Shown here piece after piece: positions 8,202 through 16,581 of a stretch of DNA of 64,000 nt. The notes under the pieces are model-generated. The model worked only from the letters and a program-made list of their open reading frames with translations. It made no database searches and was not told the origin of the DNA. The first letter of the stretch is position 1. Each line of letters begins with the position of its first letter. Location: contig CAWCEV010000006.1 of NCBI GenBank assembly GCA_963794655.1, forward strand, positions 1,922,001-1,986,000, given 5' to 3'. The stretch comes from Roseiarcus sp963794655 (GTDB lineage: Bacteria; Pseudomonadota; Alphaproteobacteria; Rhizobiales; Beijerinckiaceae). A program made the translations under genes and the position numbers.

Positions 8202-9392
8202 ATGAAGATCGAAGCCGTGGATTTCTTTTACCTTGCGATGCCCGTTGTGACGGAGGCGGCCGACGGCAGCCAAGACGCTCTGCTGGTGCGCGTGAGCTCC
8301 GGCGCGCATCAGGGCTGGGGCGAGTGCGAGGCGGCGCCCCTACCCTCGATCGCCGCCTTCGTGGCGCCGATGTCGCACGGCGCCTGCCGGCCGGTCTCCG
8401 CCTCAGTGCTCGGCGAGCGGCTCGAAGGGCCGGAGGACATCGCCCGAATGTCGGCCAACGTCGCCTACAACAGCATGGACTTGCTGCAGGCGGCTCATAC
8501 ATGGTCCGGCGTCGAGATGGCGATGTGGGATCTGCTTGGACGGCGCAGGGAGGTTCCGGCATACCAGCTTCTCGGCCACGCGAAAGCGTGGCCGAAGCTC
8601 CCGTATGCCTCCGTCCTGTTCGGAGCTGAGCCGGCCGAGACGCTTCGACGCGCCTCCCAGATCCGCGAGGCGGGCTTTCGGGCGGCGAAGTTCGGCTGGG
8701 CGCCCTTTGGCGATTCGCTCGCCAGCGACATCCTCCACATCGACGCGGCGCGTGAGGGACTTGGGCAAGAGGGTGTTCTGCTAATCGATGCGGGGCAGAT
8801 TTTTGGCGAAGATGTCGAGGCCGCCGCTCTGCGGCTGGAGGCGATGGAACGCAACCGAGTTACTTTCTTCGAAGAGCCCTTCCAAGGCTCGGCATACGAC
8901 GCTTATCGCGCACTTGGCGAGCGGATGATGACAGTCAGGACGGCCGGAGGGGAGGCGGCGCACAACCGATTTATGGCCGAGCATCTGATAAAATACGGCC
9001 GTGTCGGATACATTCAGATCGATTGCGGGCGCATTGGCGGGCTCGGGCCGGCGAAGCAGGTTGCCGACATCGCCGCACAATCCGGCGTGACCTATGTAAA
9101 CCACACCTTCACTTCAAACCTCGCGCTCAGCGCCTCGCTTCAGCCCTATGCCGGGCTCGCTGCTCATCGCATCTGCGAATATCCAACCGGTCTGCAGCCG
9201 CTCGCGCGCGACTTGACCCTGACCCGCATTGCGCCGAACGGGAACGGTGATATCACCCTGCCCGACGCCCCTGGTCTCGGAGTCGAAATCAACCCGGACG
9301 CGCTGACGCAGTACAGGGTGGACGTTGAGATACGCGTGAACGGCAAGACGCTTTTTTTGTCGCCTGAGGCTCAGACTGGCTCGTCCAAATAA
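8202..9392 (+). CDS. Second mandelate racemase/enolase-superfamily enzyme
   Basis: A 396-residue enolase-superfamily member, clearly different in sequence from the one at 6134. Key residues are Lys in KFGWAPFG, Asp in LIDAGQ, Glu in FFEEPF, Glu in AGGEAAH, Asp in QIDCGRIGG and His in YVNHTF. The Asp/His pair again indicates the mandelate racemase subgroup. Two such enzymes in one operon suggest two related acids, or two epimers, are dehydrated. The gene ends the operon; a small GC hairpin follows at 9441-9457. Confidence 0.87.
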   Translation: MKIEAVDFFYLAMPVVTEAADGSQDALLVRVSSGAHQGWGECEAAPLPSIAAFVAPMSHGACRPVSASVLGERLEGPEDIARMSANVAYNSMDLLQAAHTWSGVEMAMWDLLGRRREVPAYQLLGHAKAWPKLPYASVLFGAEPAETLRRASQIREAGFRAAKFGWAPFGDSLASDILHIDAAREGLGQEGVLLIDAGQIFGEDVEAAALRLEAMERNRVTFFEEPFQGSAYDAYRALGERMMTVRTAGGEAAHNRFMAEHLIKYGRVGYIQIDCGRIGGLGPAKQVADIAAQSGVTYVNHTFTSNLALSASLQPYAGLAAHRICEYPTGLQPLARDLTLTRIAPNGNGDITLPDAPGLGVEINPDALTQYRVDVEIRVNGKTLFLSPEAQTGSSK

Positions 9393-9440
9393 GGGTACCG
9401 AAATCCCTGCGGGTCGCCTATGGCGATAGCGGCTTCCTTT

Positions 9441-9457
9441 CTGCCCTTTAGGGGCAG
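9441..9457 (+). terminator. Weak hairpin after the first operon
   Basis: CTGCCC and GGGCAG face each other across a five-base loop, about 50 bases after the last stop. No T-run follows, so intrinsic termination is uncertain. The rest of the 9393-9624 interval shows no gene. Confidence 0.3.
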
Positions 9458-9624
9458 GATCACTGCTGCCTGCGGCGAAACTCCAACATTTTCCCGCGAG
9501 CGAATGCGCCGCCTACCTCAGAAACGCAGATAGGCGTGAAACCAAAAGCAATCCGCTCTAATGGGATGGGACGAGGCTCGGGGTCTGACGAGATAAAACT
9601 GATTTGTATCAGTTACTTAACTCG

Positions 9625-9714
9625 TGGCGGAGGGGGCGGGATTCGAACCCGCGATACGGTTTCCCGTATACACACTTTCCAGGCGTGCGCCTTCGACCGC
9701 TCGGCCACCCCTCC
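9625..9714 (-). tRNA. tRNA-Ser(GGA)
   Basis: On the minus strand a full serine tRNA folds: acceptor GGAGGGG pairs with the 3' CCCCTCC, the D arm contains GGCCGAGCGGT, the anticodon loop is CTGGAAA (anticodon GGA, reads UCC), a long variable arm is built on TACGGG/CCGTA, and the T arm is CGGGTTCGAATCCCG. The 3' CCA is encoded. The long variable arm confirms a type II tRNA. Confidence 0.97.
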
Positions 9715-9954
9715 AGCCCGCTCTCAATTGAGAACGGCGAAGCTGAGGCGCATAGCATCGGGCGCCGCGCCCGTGCAAGCGAGACCAAACGGCAAGGATG
9801 CTCAGAGATGAGAGACGGAACCGCGGAAAAGACGATTCATGCTCGACCCGTCCCAGCGCTTGTGATGCGCCACGGCGAGCGATTGCAAAGTGTTTCGGGC
9901 GCTGGAATCACGCGTCACGTTCGGCCGGGCCTGCAGCGAGAAATTCGGCTGCAT

Positions 9955-10290
9955 TCACGGAATCATTGCCGCCGCCGCAAGCGAGGCTATGACGATACTG
10001 ACCAACAGCATGGTGACCGAGGCCATGAACCAGCGCAGCGTCTTCCTGTATTCGGACTCGTCGTCGTCTGCGAGTTGGAGTGAGCGCCAGAGCGTGTAGA
10101 ATTCAATCAGGATCGCCGCCAGCAACAGGAGACCCGCGGCGGTGGACCCGCGTGTCACCCGGCCGCTCGCTTCGAACCCCCAATAGCGCATGAAGAGAAG
10201 GGAGAAGCTGATCACGACCGTGATCGCGGAGATCACGCCTTGGCGGTATCCCGCGGGAAGAGGCGAGTGCGGTTCGCGAGGGTCGTCCAT
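9955..10290 (-). CDS. Small membrane protein of unknown function
   Basis: The 111-residue product has three hydrophobic segments (about residues 18-37, 50-66 and 86-110) joined by short charged loops, one containing the acidic run DDDES. I do not recognise a family. The start gives MDDPREPHSP, and no convincing ribosome binding site is seen. It is flanked by the tRNA-Ser gene and a decayed hydrolase relic, so it may belong to a little-selected region, but the alternation of hydrophobic and charged segments supports a real protein. Confidence 0.55.
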   Translation of the reverse strand: MDDPREPHSPLPAGYRQGVISAITVVISFSLLFMRYWGFEASGRVTRGSTAAGLLLLAAILIEFYTLWRSLQLADDDESEYRKTLRWFMASVTMLLVSIVIASLAAAAMIP

Positions 10291-10331
10291 CGTATTTTAC
10301 GCCACGGTTCTCCCCGCTCAGGCCATGCAGG

Positions 10332-10618
10332 CTAACGCGCTACGTTCGCCGTTTCGTCCATCCACACCCTGATGTCGTTCCAGCCTTTGGAATACTCGAT
10401 AATTGAATGCGCCGGCAGGGATGAAAAGCGAACCGTTACAACGTGCTTTGTCGGATTGATATAGAGCCCCTGGCCGAAGACGCCCAGTCCCATGAGCGCG
10501 TGATCGTCTCCTCCCAGCTGATACCAGTAAGATCGGTAGGGCCGTGGAGGGCGGGGCCGAGAAGGCCGGCGCCGAATACGACCAGGGCCACCAGAACTGC
10601 GAAGACCGGAAGGCCCAT
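10332..10618 (-). pseudogene. Collapsed serine hydrolase (beta-lactamase class C-like) relic
   Basis: Two minus-strand frames overlap. One, from 10618, reads a hydrophobic N-terminus (MGLPVFAVLVALVVFGAGLL then GPALHGPTDLTG). The other, from about 10532 to the stop at 10332, reads SYWYQLGG, ALMGLGVFGQGLYINP and VVTVRFSS. These match the C-terminal Tyr-Gln-Trp and GxFGQxIYV-P patterns of beta-lactamase-like and 6-aminohexanoate-dimer hydrolases. The catalytic SxxK and YxN regions are absent. The simplest reading is a large internal, out-of-frame deletion joining the two ends of one gene. The 10677-10839 interval contains nothing further. Confidence 0.5.
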
Positions 10619-10839
10619 TTTGATTTTCCCTCTCCGAGCGCGAGCGCGAAGAGGGACGGTCGCGGCGCCTCACCAATAATGTGTCTTAAATTTTGAACCG
10701 TCCTCCTGGACGGACCATCAACGTGAAAATGTGAAAAAGAGCATCCCCGAAGCAAGATTTACTGGCGACAATTCATTCCGGCTGCCGGAACAATCAATGC
10801 GTCGTTTCGTCGCCCCTCAATTAAGGCGAGGCGCCGGCT

Positions 10840-13548
10840 TCAGGCGCCGCCCCAGATCGCGAGGCGGATCGCCTTCTCCAACTCGAGCAACAGGATCAAG
10901 CCGATCGCGGCCAGGGCCGCCACGCCCATGTCGGGCCAGTCGATCGGCCTCGTGTCATAGAGGAACTCGAACGGCGGCAGATAGGTGAAAGCGATCTGCA
11001 GCAGAATGACGGCGCCGACGCCGAGCGCGAGCGCGCGTGTGATCCGGATGGCGCGGAAATCGAACGGGGCGCTGTGGCGCAGGCGGACGCTGAAGAGATA
11101 GGCGATCTCGAGCCCGACCATTGCGTTGACGGCAAAAGTCTGAGCGTGCTCGAGCTCCTCGCCGCGCCGGAGCGCCCAGAAGAAGACCGCGAAAACGACC
11201 ACGCAAAACAAGGCCGAGACCAGCGCGGTCCGCCAGAGGAGGAGGCCCGAGAGGATCGGCGCGCGCGGATCCCGCGGCGGCCGGCGCATGACGCCCGGCT
11301 CAGCCGGGTCGAAAGCGAACACAAGCCCGAGCGTCACCCCGGTCACCATATTGACCCAGAGGATCTGCGCGGGCGTCATCGGCAGCGTGACCCCGGCGAG
11401 GATGGCGGCCACGATCGCCATCGCCTGGCCGCCGTTGGTCGGCAGGGTCCAGCCGAGGACCTTGACCAGGTTGTCGTAGACGATCCGGCCCTCGCGCACG
11501 GCGGCGGCGATGGTGGCGAAATTGTCATCCGCCAGCACCATCTCCGCCGCCTCCTTGGCGGCCTCCGTCCCCTTGCGGCCCATCGCCACGCCGACGTCGG
11601 CGCGCTTGAGCGCAGGCGCGTCGTTGACGCCGTCGCCGGTCATCGACACCACCGCGCCGTCCGCTTGCAGCCCCTCGACTAGTCTCAGCTTGTGCTCAGG
11701 ACTGGTGCGGGCGAAAACCGACGTTGTCGGCAGCGCGGCGCGCAGGGCGTCGTCGTCCATCGCGTCGATGGCGCCGCCGGTGAGCGCAGCGACCGAACTC
11801 TGCTCAAGACCGAGCTCACGCGCGATCGCGGCGGCGGTCGAGGCGTGGTCGCCAGTGATCATCTTGACGGCGATGCCGGCAGCCCGGCAGTCGGCGATCG
11901 CGCGCACCGCTTCCGGCCGCGGCGGGTCGATGAGCCCGACAAGGCCGAGCAGCGTCAAGTCGGCGCTTTCGACATCGGCGAAGCTGAGGCTCGCGGCGCC
12001 AGGCGGCGCGAGCCGGGAAGCAAAGGCGATGACGCGCTGGCCTTTGGCCGCGAGGGTGTCGATGGCGGCGCGCCACATCGGCGCGTCAACCGGTTCGTCG
12101 CCGGACGCCGAACGCTGCCGGTCACATAGCTCCAGCACCCTTTCGGGAGCGCCCTTGACGGTGATGAGCTTCCCCTCGCCGGCCGCGTTGAGGGCAGCCA
12201 TGAATCGGTGGCGCGCATCGAAAGGGATCTCGGCCAGGCGCGGAAAGTCGCGCCGCGAGGCCTCGGCGTCGACGCCCGCCTTTATGGCCAGGGCGATCAG
12301 CGCGCCCTCCATCGGATCGCCGTCGACAATCCAGTCCGTCCCGGCCTGGCGCAGGGACGCATCGTTGCAGATGAGCGCCGCCAGGGCGATTTCGCGCAGC
12401 GCAGGATAGGCCGACGGATCGATCGCAACGCCGTCGAGGGTGAGCGCGCCGCGCGGCTCGTAGCCGGCTCCTGTCGCTTTGAATGCGTGCGACGCCGTGA
12501 CGACGACATCGGCGGTCATCTGGTTCAAGGTCAAGGTGCCGGTCTTATCGGAGCAGATCGTCGACACCGCCCCCAGCGTCTCCACCGCGGGGAGGCGACG
12601 GATGATGGCGTTGCGCTCAGCCATCCGCCGGACGCCGATCGCGAGTGTGATCGTCATCACCGCGGGCAGGCCTTCGGGAATGGCGGCGACCGCGACGCCG
12701 ACTGCGGCCATGAATGCGTGCTCGATCTCGTATCCGCGAACCAGCGCGGCGAAGGCGCAGACGCAGGCCGCGACAGCGAGGATGACGATCGTCAGCCGCT
12801 TGGCGAAGGCGTCCATCTGGCGCAGCAAGGGCGTCGTCAGGGACTCAACGCTCCCGACCATGGCGCTGATCCGCCCAAGCTCAGTCGCCGCGCCGGTCGC
12901 CACCACCAGGCCCGCGCCCTGGCCGCTTGCGACCAGAGTTCCGGAATAGGCGATCGAAGCGCGGTCGCCGAGCGGAGCGTCAGCCGCCACGGGGTCGGGA
13001 GATTTGTCCGCCGGCGCCGACTCGCCGGTCAGCACCGCTTCCTCGATCCGCAGGTTGCTGGCGCGTAAGATCCGGAGGTCGGCGGGAACGCGGTCGCCCG
13101 CCTCGGCGAGCACGACGTCGCCGACGACCAGGCTTTCGACCGGAACGGTGAGGCGCCGTCCGTCACGAAGCACCGACGCGTCATGCGTCAGCATGGCGCG
13201 AATGGCCTCCAGCGCATTCTCGGCTCGGCCCTCCTGGATGAAGCCGATCGTCGCGTTGATGACGACGACGGCGACGATGACCACGGTATCGATGGTGTGG
13301 CCGAGCAGGAAGGCGATCAGCGCCGAAGCGAGCAGGACGTAGATTAGGAGGTTGTTGACATGGGCGAAGAGCCGCGCCGCGAGCGAACGCGACTTGCCGG
13401 CCGCAAGGCGGTTCGGCCCGTTAGCCTCGAGCCTCCTCGCGGCCTCGACGGACGACAATCCTTGAGCCGACGAGCCGGAGCGCTCGATGGCGACCTCGAC
13501 GGTTTCGGCGTACCAGGGTGGTTCGGCGGCCGCGGGCTTATCCTGCAT
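10840..13548 (-). CDS. Cation-transporting P-type ATPase (P2 type)
   Basis: A 902-residue P-type ATPase with an N-terminal cation-ATPase domain, TGES (174-177, actuator), PEGLP (291-295) in transmembrane helix 4, the phosphorylation motif DKTGTLT (Asp334), and the hinge GDGVNDAPALK. The PEGLP sequence and overall length fit the SERCA/PMCA-like P2 group moving Ca2+, or sometimes Mn2+ or Na+, out of the cytoplasm. It is monocistronic on the minus strand. Ion specificity is inferred from the family only. Confidence 0.92.
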   Translation of the reverse strand: MQDKPAAAEPPWYAETVEVAIERSGSSAQGLSSVEAARRLEANGPNRLAAGKSRSLAARLFAHVNNLLIYVLLASALIAFLLGHTIDTVVIVAVVVINATIGFIQEGRAENALEAIRAMLTHDASVLRDGRRLTVPVESLVVGDVVLAEAGDRVPADLRILRASNLRIEEAVLTGESAPADKSPDPVAADAPLGDRASIAYSGTLVASGQGAGLVVATGAATELGRISAMVGSVESLTTPLLRQMDAFAKRLTIVILAVAACVCAFAALVRGYEIEHAFMAAVGVAVAAIPEGLPAVMTITLAIGVRRMAERNAIIRRLPAVETLGAVSTICSDKTGTLTLNQMTADVVVTASHAFKATGAGYEPRGALTLDGVAIDPSAYPALREIALAALICNDASLRQAGTDWIVDGDPMEGALIALAIKAGVDAEASRRDFPRLAEIPFDARHRFMAALNAAGEGKLITVKGAPERVLELCDRQRSASGDEPVDAPMWRAAIDTLAAKGQRVIAFASRLAPPGAASLSFADVESADLTLLGLVGLIDPPRPEAVRAIADCRAAGIAVKMITGDHASTAAAIARELGLEQSSVAALTGGAIDAMDDDALRAALPTTSVFARTSPEHKLRLVEGLQADGAVVSMTGDGVNDAPALKRADVGVAMGRKGTEAAKEAAEMVLADDNFATIAAAVREGRIVYDNLVKVLGWTLPTNGGQAMAIVAAILAGVTLPMTPAQILWVNMVTGVTLGLVFAFDPAEPGVMRRPPRDPRAPILSGLLLWRTALVSALFCVVVFAVFFWALRRGEELEHAQTFAVNAMVGLEIAYLFSVRLRHSAPFDFRAIRITRALALGVGAVILLQIAFTYLPPFEFLYDTRPIDWPDMGVAALAAIGLILLLELEKAIRLAIWGGA

Positions 13549-13629
13549 TGGTCAGTCGCGCCCTCTCCGCACAAGGCCGGTTGAGACGGCCAGACGCTCT
13601 CGCCCTTTCACGCCTCAATGAGACGAGGG

Positions 13630-14484
13630 TCAGCCGGCCACCGCCGCGATGTCCTTGGCGCCCAATCCGTTGGCTTCGGCGCGGGCGAACGCCTTGACCG
13701 CGCCCGAGATCATGTCCGCCGGCGCGCCGAGGGATTCGGCGAGCGCCGCCGCGTAACGGGCGTCCTTCAGCATGAGCGAAAGCGCGAAATCAGGCTCGTC
13801 GTAATCGCTCTCGAGCATGCTCGGCAGCTTTGTCTTCACAACCGGACTCAAGGCTGCCCCGTTGAGGATGAGACTGGAGATCTGCACCGGCTGGAATCCC
13901 GCCTTCCGCGCCACGTCGAGCGCTTCGCCAAGGGCGGCGACCTGGGCGGCCACGAGTTGATTGTTAATGAGCTTCCAGGTCGCGCCCGCGCCCGCCGGCC
14001 CCAGGAGGTCAATCTTGCTCGAGATCGCGGCGAGCGCGCTCCGCGCGCGGTCCAGCGTCGCAGCGTCGCCGCCGACAAAGAGCCTGAGCTCGCCGGACGC
14101 GGCCGCCTGACGGCTGCCGCCGACAGGCGCATCGAGGAAGCCCAATCCTTTCGCGCGCGCGTGGCCGGCGAGCTCCCGGACCCAGCCGGGGGTCAGCGTG
14201 CTCGATTCGATGACGACCGCGCCGGGCTTTGCTCCGGCCAGCGCGCCATCCGCGCCGAGCCAAACCGAGCGCGAGGCGTCGTCGTCCGCGACCATCGCGA
14301 AGATGCAATCGGCGCCCTCCGCGGCTTCGCGCGGCGTCGAGGCCGCCTTGGCGCCCTTCGAAGCGAGCGCCTGCGCCTTGGCGGGCGTACGGTTCCAGAC
14401 CGAAAGCGGAAAGCCCTTGGCCAGCCAATTGGCCGCCATGCCCGCCCCCATCACGCCGAGACCAAGAAGGGCTACGCGTTGCAT
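13630..14484 (-). CDS. Beta-hydroxyacid dehydrogenase (3-hydroxyisobutyrate dehydrogenase family)
   Basis: This 284-residue protein starts with the Rossmann motif GLGVMGAGMA, carries the substrate-binding DAPVGGS stretch, and has the catalytic Lys in ATWKLINNQ. These define NAD(P)-dependent enzymes that oxidise 3-hydroxy acids such as 3-hydroxyisobutyrate, tartronate semialdehyde or succinic semialdehyde relatives. A GGGAG ribosome binding site precedes the ATG. It is on the same strand as the deformylase gene upstream with a 37-base gap. Exact substrate is unknown. Confidence 0.88.
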   Translation of the reverse strand: MQRVALLGLGVMGAGMAANWLAKGFPLSVWNRTPAKAQALASKGAKAASTPREAAEGADCIFAMVADDDASRSVWLGADGALAGAKPGAVVIESSTLTPGWVRELAGHARAKGLGFLDAPVGGSRQAAASGELRLFVGGDAATLDRARSALAAISSKIDLLGPAGAGATWKLINNQLVAAQVAALGEALDVARKAGFQPVQISSLILNGAALSPVVKTKLPSMLESDYDEPDFALSLMLKDARYAAALAESLGAPADMISGAVKAFARAEANGLGAKDIAAVAG

Positions 14485-14521
14485 AAGATTGCTCCCTGAA
14501 ATGTGGACCCGCCCCGGCGCC

Positions 14522-15052
14522 TCACAGCACGTGCGAACCGTCGCCGGCGCGCTTAGCGGCCTTGACGAATTTCTTGATCACCCGGTCGCGCTTGAGCTTG
14601 GAGATGTGGTCGATGAAAAGGACGCCGTTGAGGTGGTCGATCTCGTGCTGCAGCACCGTCGCCAGCAGGCCTTCTGCCAGCACCTCCCGGAGCTTGCCCT
14701 CGCGGTCGAGGGCGCGGGCGCGCACCGACGCCGGCCGCTCGACCTCGGCGTAATATTCGGGAATGCTGAGGCACCCTTCTTCATAGGTCGCGCGCTCTTC
14801 TGAGGACCACACGATCTCCGGATTGACGAACACCTGAGGGTCCGGGGTTTCTTCCTTTTTCGCGACGTCAACCACCAGCAGGCGGATTGGCTCGGCGACC
14901 TGGATCGCCGCCAGCCCGACCCCCGGCGCGTCGTGCATGGTTTCGATCATGTCGTCGATCAGGCGCCGCAGCGAATCATCGACGCGCTCGATCTTGGCGC
15001 TGACGAGGCGCAGCTTTGGGTCGGGCAGGGTGATGATCGGTCGCAGGGCCAT
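14522..15052 (-). CDS. def: Peptide deformylase
   Basis: The 176-residue enzyme removes the formyl group from the initiator Met of nascent proteins. Motif I is GVGLAAIQ (residues 44-51), motif II is EGCLS with Cys94 as metal ligand, and motif III is HEIDH with His136, Glu137 and His140. I chose the ATG giving MALRPIITLPDPKLR, the normal family N-terminus; a start 63 bases upstream would add an unrelated leader. It is not next to fmt, unlike in many bacteria. Confidence 0.95.
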   Translation of the reverse strand: MALRPIITLPDPKLRLVSAKIERVDDSLRRLIDDMIETMHDAPGVGLAAIQVAEPIRLLVVDVAKKEETPDPQVFVNPEIVWSSEERATYEEGCLSIPEYYAEVERPASVRARALDREGKLREVLAEGLLATVLQHEIDHLNGVLFIDHISKLKRDRVIKKFVKAAKRAGDGSHVL

Positions 15053-15177
15053 GAAGCGGCTTGTTTTCAAGGAAGGAGCGACGCGACTGATAAGCGTCTG
15101 GACAGGCGCGGTCAAACGTGTTCTTATTTTGTTCGCTTCTGAGCGCAGGGGAGTCGCTGCACCACCCTTGCCCCGTC

Positions 15178-15337
15178 ATGGCCGGGCTTGTCCCGGCCAT
15201 CTCCCGTGGTTTGGCGCGATTTGGGATTGTGGAAGATGGGCGAGCGATCGGATCGCATCTTCGAAGCTAGGAAGCCTGTCGACATTGGACGCTCTGGCGG
15301 AGCCTCAACCGTGGATGGCCGGGACAAGTCCGGCCAT
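15178..15337. repeat. Pair of palindromic intergenic repeats
   Basis: Two 23-bp palindromes, at 15178-15200 and 15315-15337, share ATGGCCGGGACAAG(C/T)CCGG when one is read on the other strand. They differ at one base and lie in opposite orientation about 115 bp apart, so each can form a hairpin and the pair can form a larger cruciform. This is the style of REP-like elements in Hyphomicrobiales intergenic DNA. They sit between def and the divergent rmuC. Confidence 0.7.
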
Positions 15338-15384
15338 GACCCAAAGGCCGGCGGCAAGCACGCCCGCAGCCTGACTCGCGCTGA

Positions 15385-16569
15385 ATGACTGGCGCCGCTC
15401 CCTCATTCGCCCTGATCGGCGGCTTGGCCATCACTCGGCAGCAGGCGCTTGCCGCGGCTCTAGCCCTTCTCGCCACGCTCACGGCTCTGGCGCTGATCGC
15501 GCTCTGGCGCGCCGGCGCGGCGCGGCGGCGCGAGCGTATAGAGGCGGACGAGCGCCAGCAGGCGATCGAGGAGCGCTTCGCGGTCCTCGCCCAATCGAGC
15601 GCCGAGCTCAACGGAAAGGTCGGGGCGATGGCGGAGTGGCTGGGCTCGCGGCAGGCGGACCTCGCCCGGGTCGTGTCCGACCGGCTCGATTCGGTCGGCG
15701 CGCGGCTCGGCGCAGGACTCGAAAGCCACGCCCAGACGACGGGCGAGTCCCTGGGCCAGCTCAACGAGCGGCTTGCGGTGATCGACGCGGCGCAGTCGCG
15801 CCTGACCGAGATGACGCGCGAGGTGGTGTCGCTCAAGGACATTCTCGCCAACAAGCAGGCGCGCGGCGCCTTCGGCCAGGGCCGCATGGAGGCGATCGTG
15901 CGCGACGGCTTGCCCGCCGGCGCCTACGACTTCCAGTTCACGCTCACGAACCGCGCCCGGCCGGACTGCGTGATCCGCCTGCCGGGCGATCCACGCCCGC
16001 TCGCGGTTGACGCCAAGTTCCCGCTCGAAGGGTTCTCGGCCTTGCGCGCGGCGCGCGACGAGGACGCCCGGAAAGCCGCGCACGCGCGAGTCCGCGGCGA
16101 CGTCGGCAAGCACGTCAAGGACATCGCCGACCGCTATCTCGTGCCCGGCGAGACGCAGGACGTGGCATTGATGTTCGTGCCCTCGGAGGCGATCTATTCC
16201 GAACTTGTCGAGCATTTCGACGAACTGGTGCAGAAGGCCCATCGCGCCCGGGTCGTCATCGTCTCGCCGACGCTCATGATGATGGCGATCAGCGTCGCCC
16301 AGGCGATCCTGCGCGACGCGCGGATGCGCGACGAAGCCCACGAGATCCAGGCCGAAGTCGGCAAGCTCCTAAACGACGTCCGGCTGCTCGTCGAGCGCGC
16401 CGGCAAGCTCGAAACGCATTTCCGCCAGGCGCAGGAAGACCTCGCCGGCATCGGCGCCGCGAGCGCACGGGTCGCGCGCCGGTCCGAGCGGATCGACGCG
16501 ATGGACTTCACCGAAGCCCACGCAGCGGGTGCGCGGGACCTCTTGAGCCTTGCGCGGCCGGCGGAGTAG
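15385..16569 (+). CDS. rmuC: DNA recombination protein RmuC
   Basis: The 394-residue protein has one N-terminal membrane anchor (about residues 20-42), a coiled-coil stretch rich in Gln, Glu and Ala (about 48-150), then the RmuC nuclease-like domain beginning at KQARGAFGQGRMEAIV and containing AVDAKFPLEGF and LMFVPSEAIYSELVE. RmuC limits inversions at short inverted repeats. Length and layout are normal for the family. It ends 12 bases before the convergent cyclase gene. Confidence 0.93.
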   Translation: MTGAAPSFALIGGLAITRQQALAAALALLATLTALALIALWRAGAARRRERIEADERQQAIEERFAVLAQSSAELNGKVGAMAEWLGSRQADLARVVSDRLDSVGARLGAGLESHAQTTGESLGQLNERLAVIDAAQSRLTEMTREVVSLKDILANKQARGAFGQGRMEAIVRDGLPAGAYDFQFTLTNRARPDCVIRLPGDPRPLAVDAKFPLEGFSALRAARDEDARKAAHARVRGDVGKHVKDIADRYLVPGETQDVALMFVPSEAIYSELVEHFDELVQKAHRARVVIVSPTLMMMAISVAQAILRDARMRDEAHEIQAEVGKLLNDVRLLVERAGKLETHFRQAQEDLAGIGAASARVARRSERIDAMDFTEAHAAGARDLLSLARPAE

Positions 16570-16581
16570 CAAGTCTCGTAC

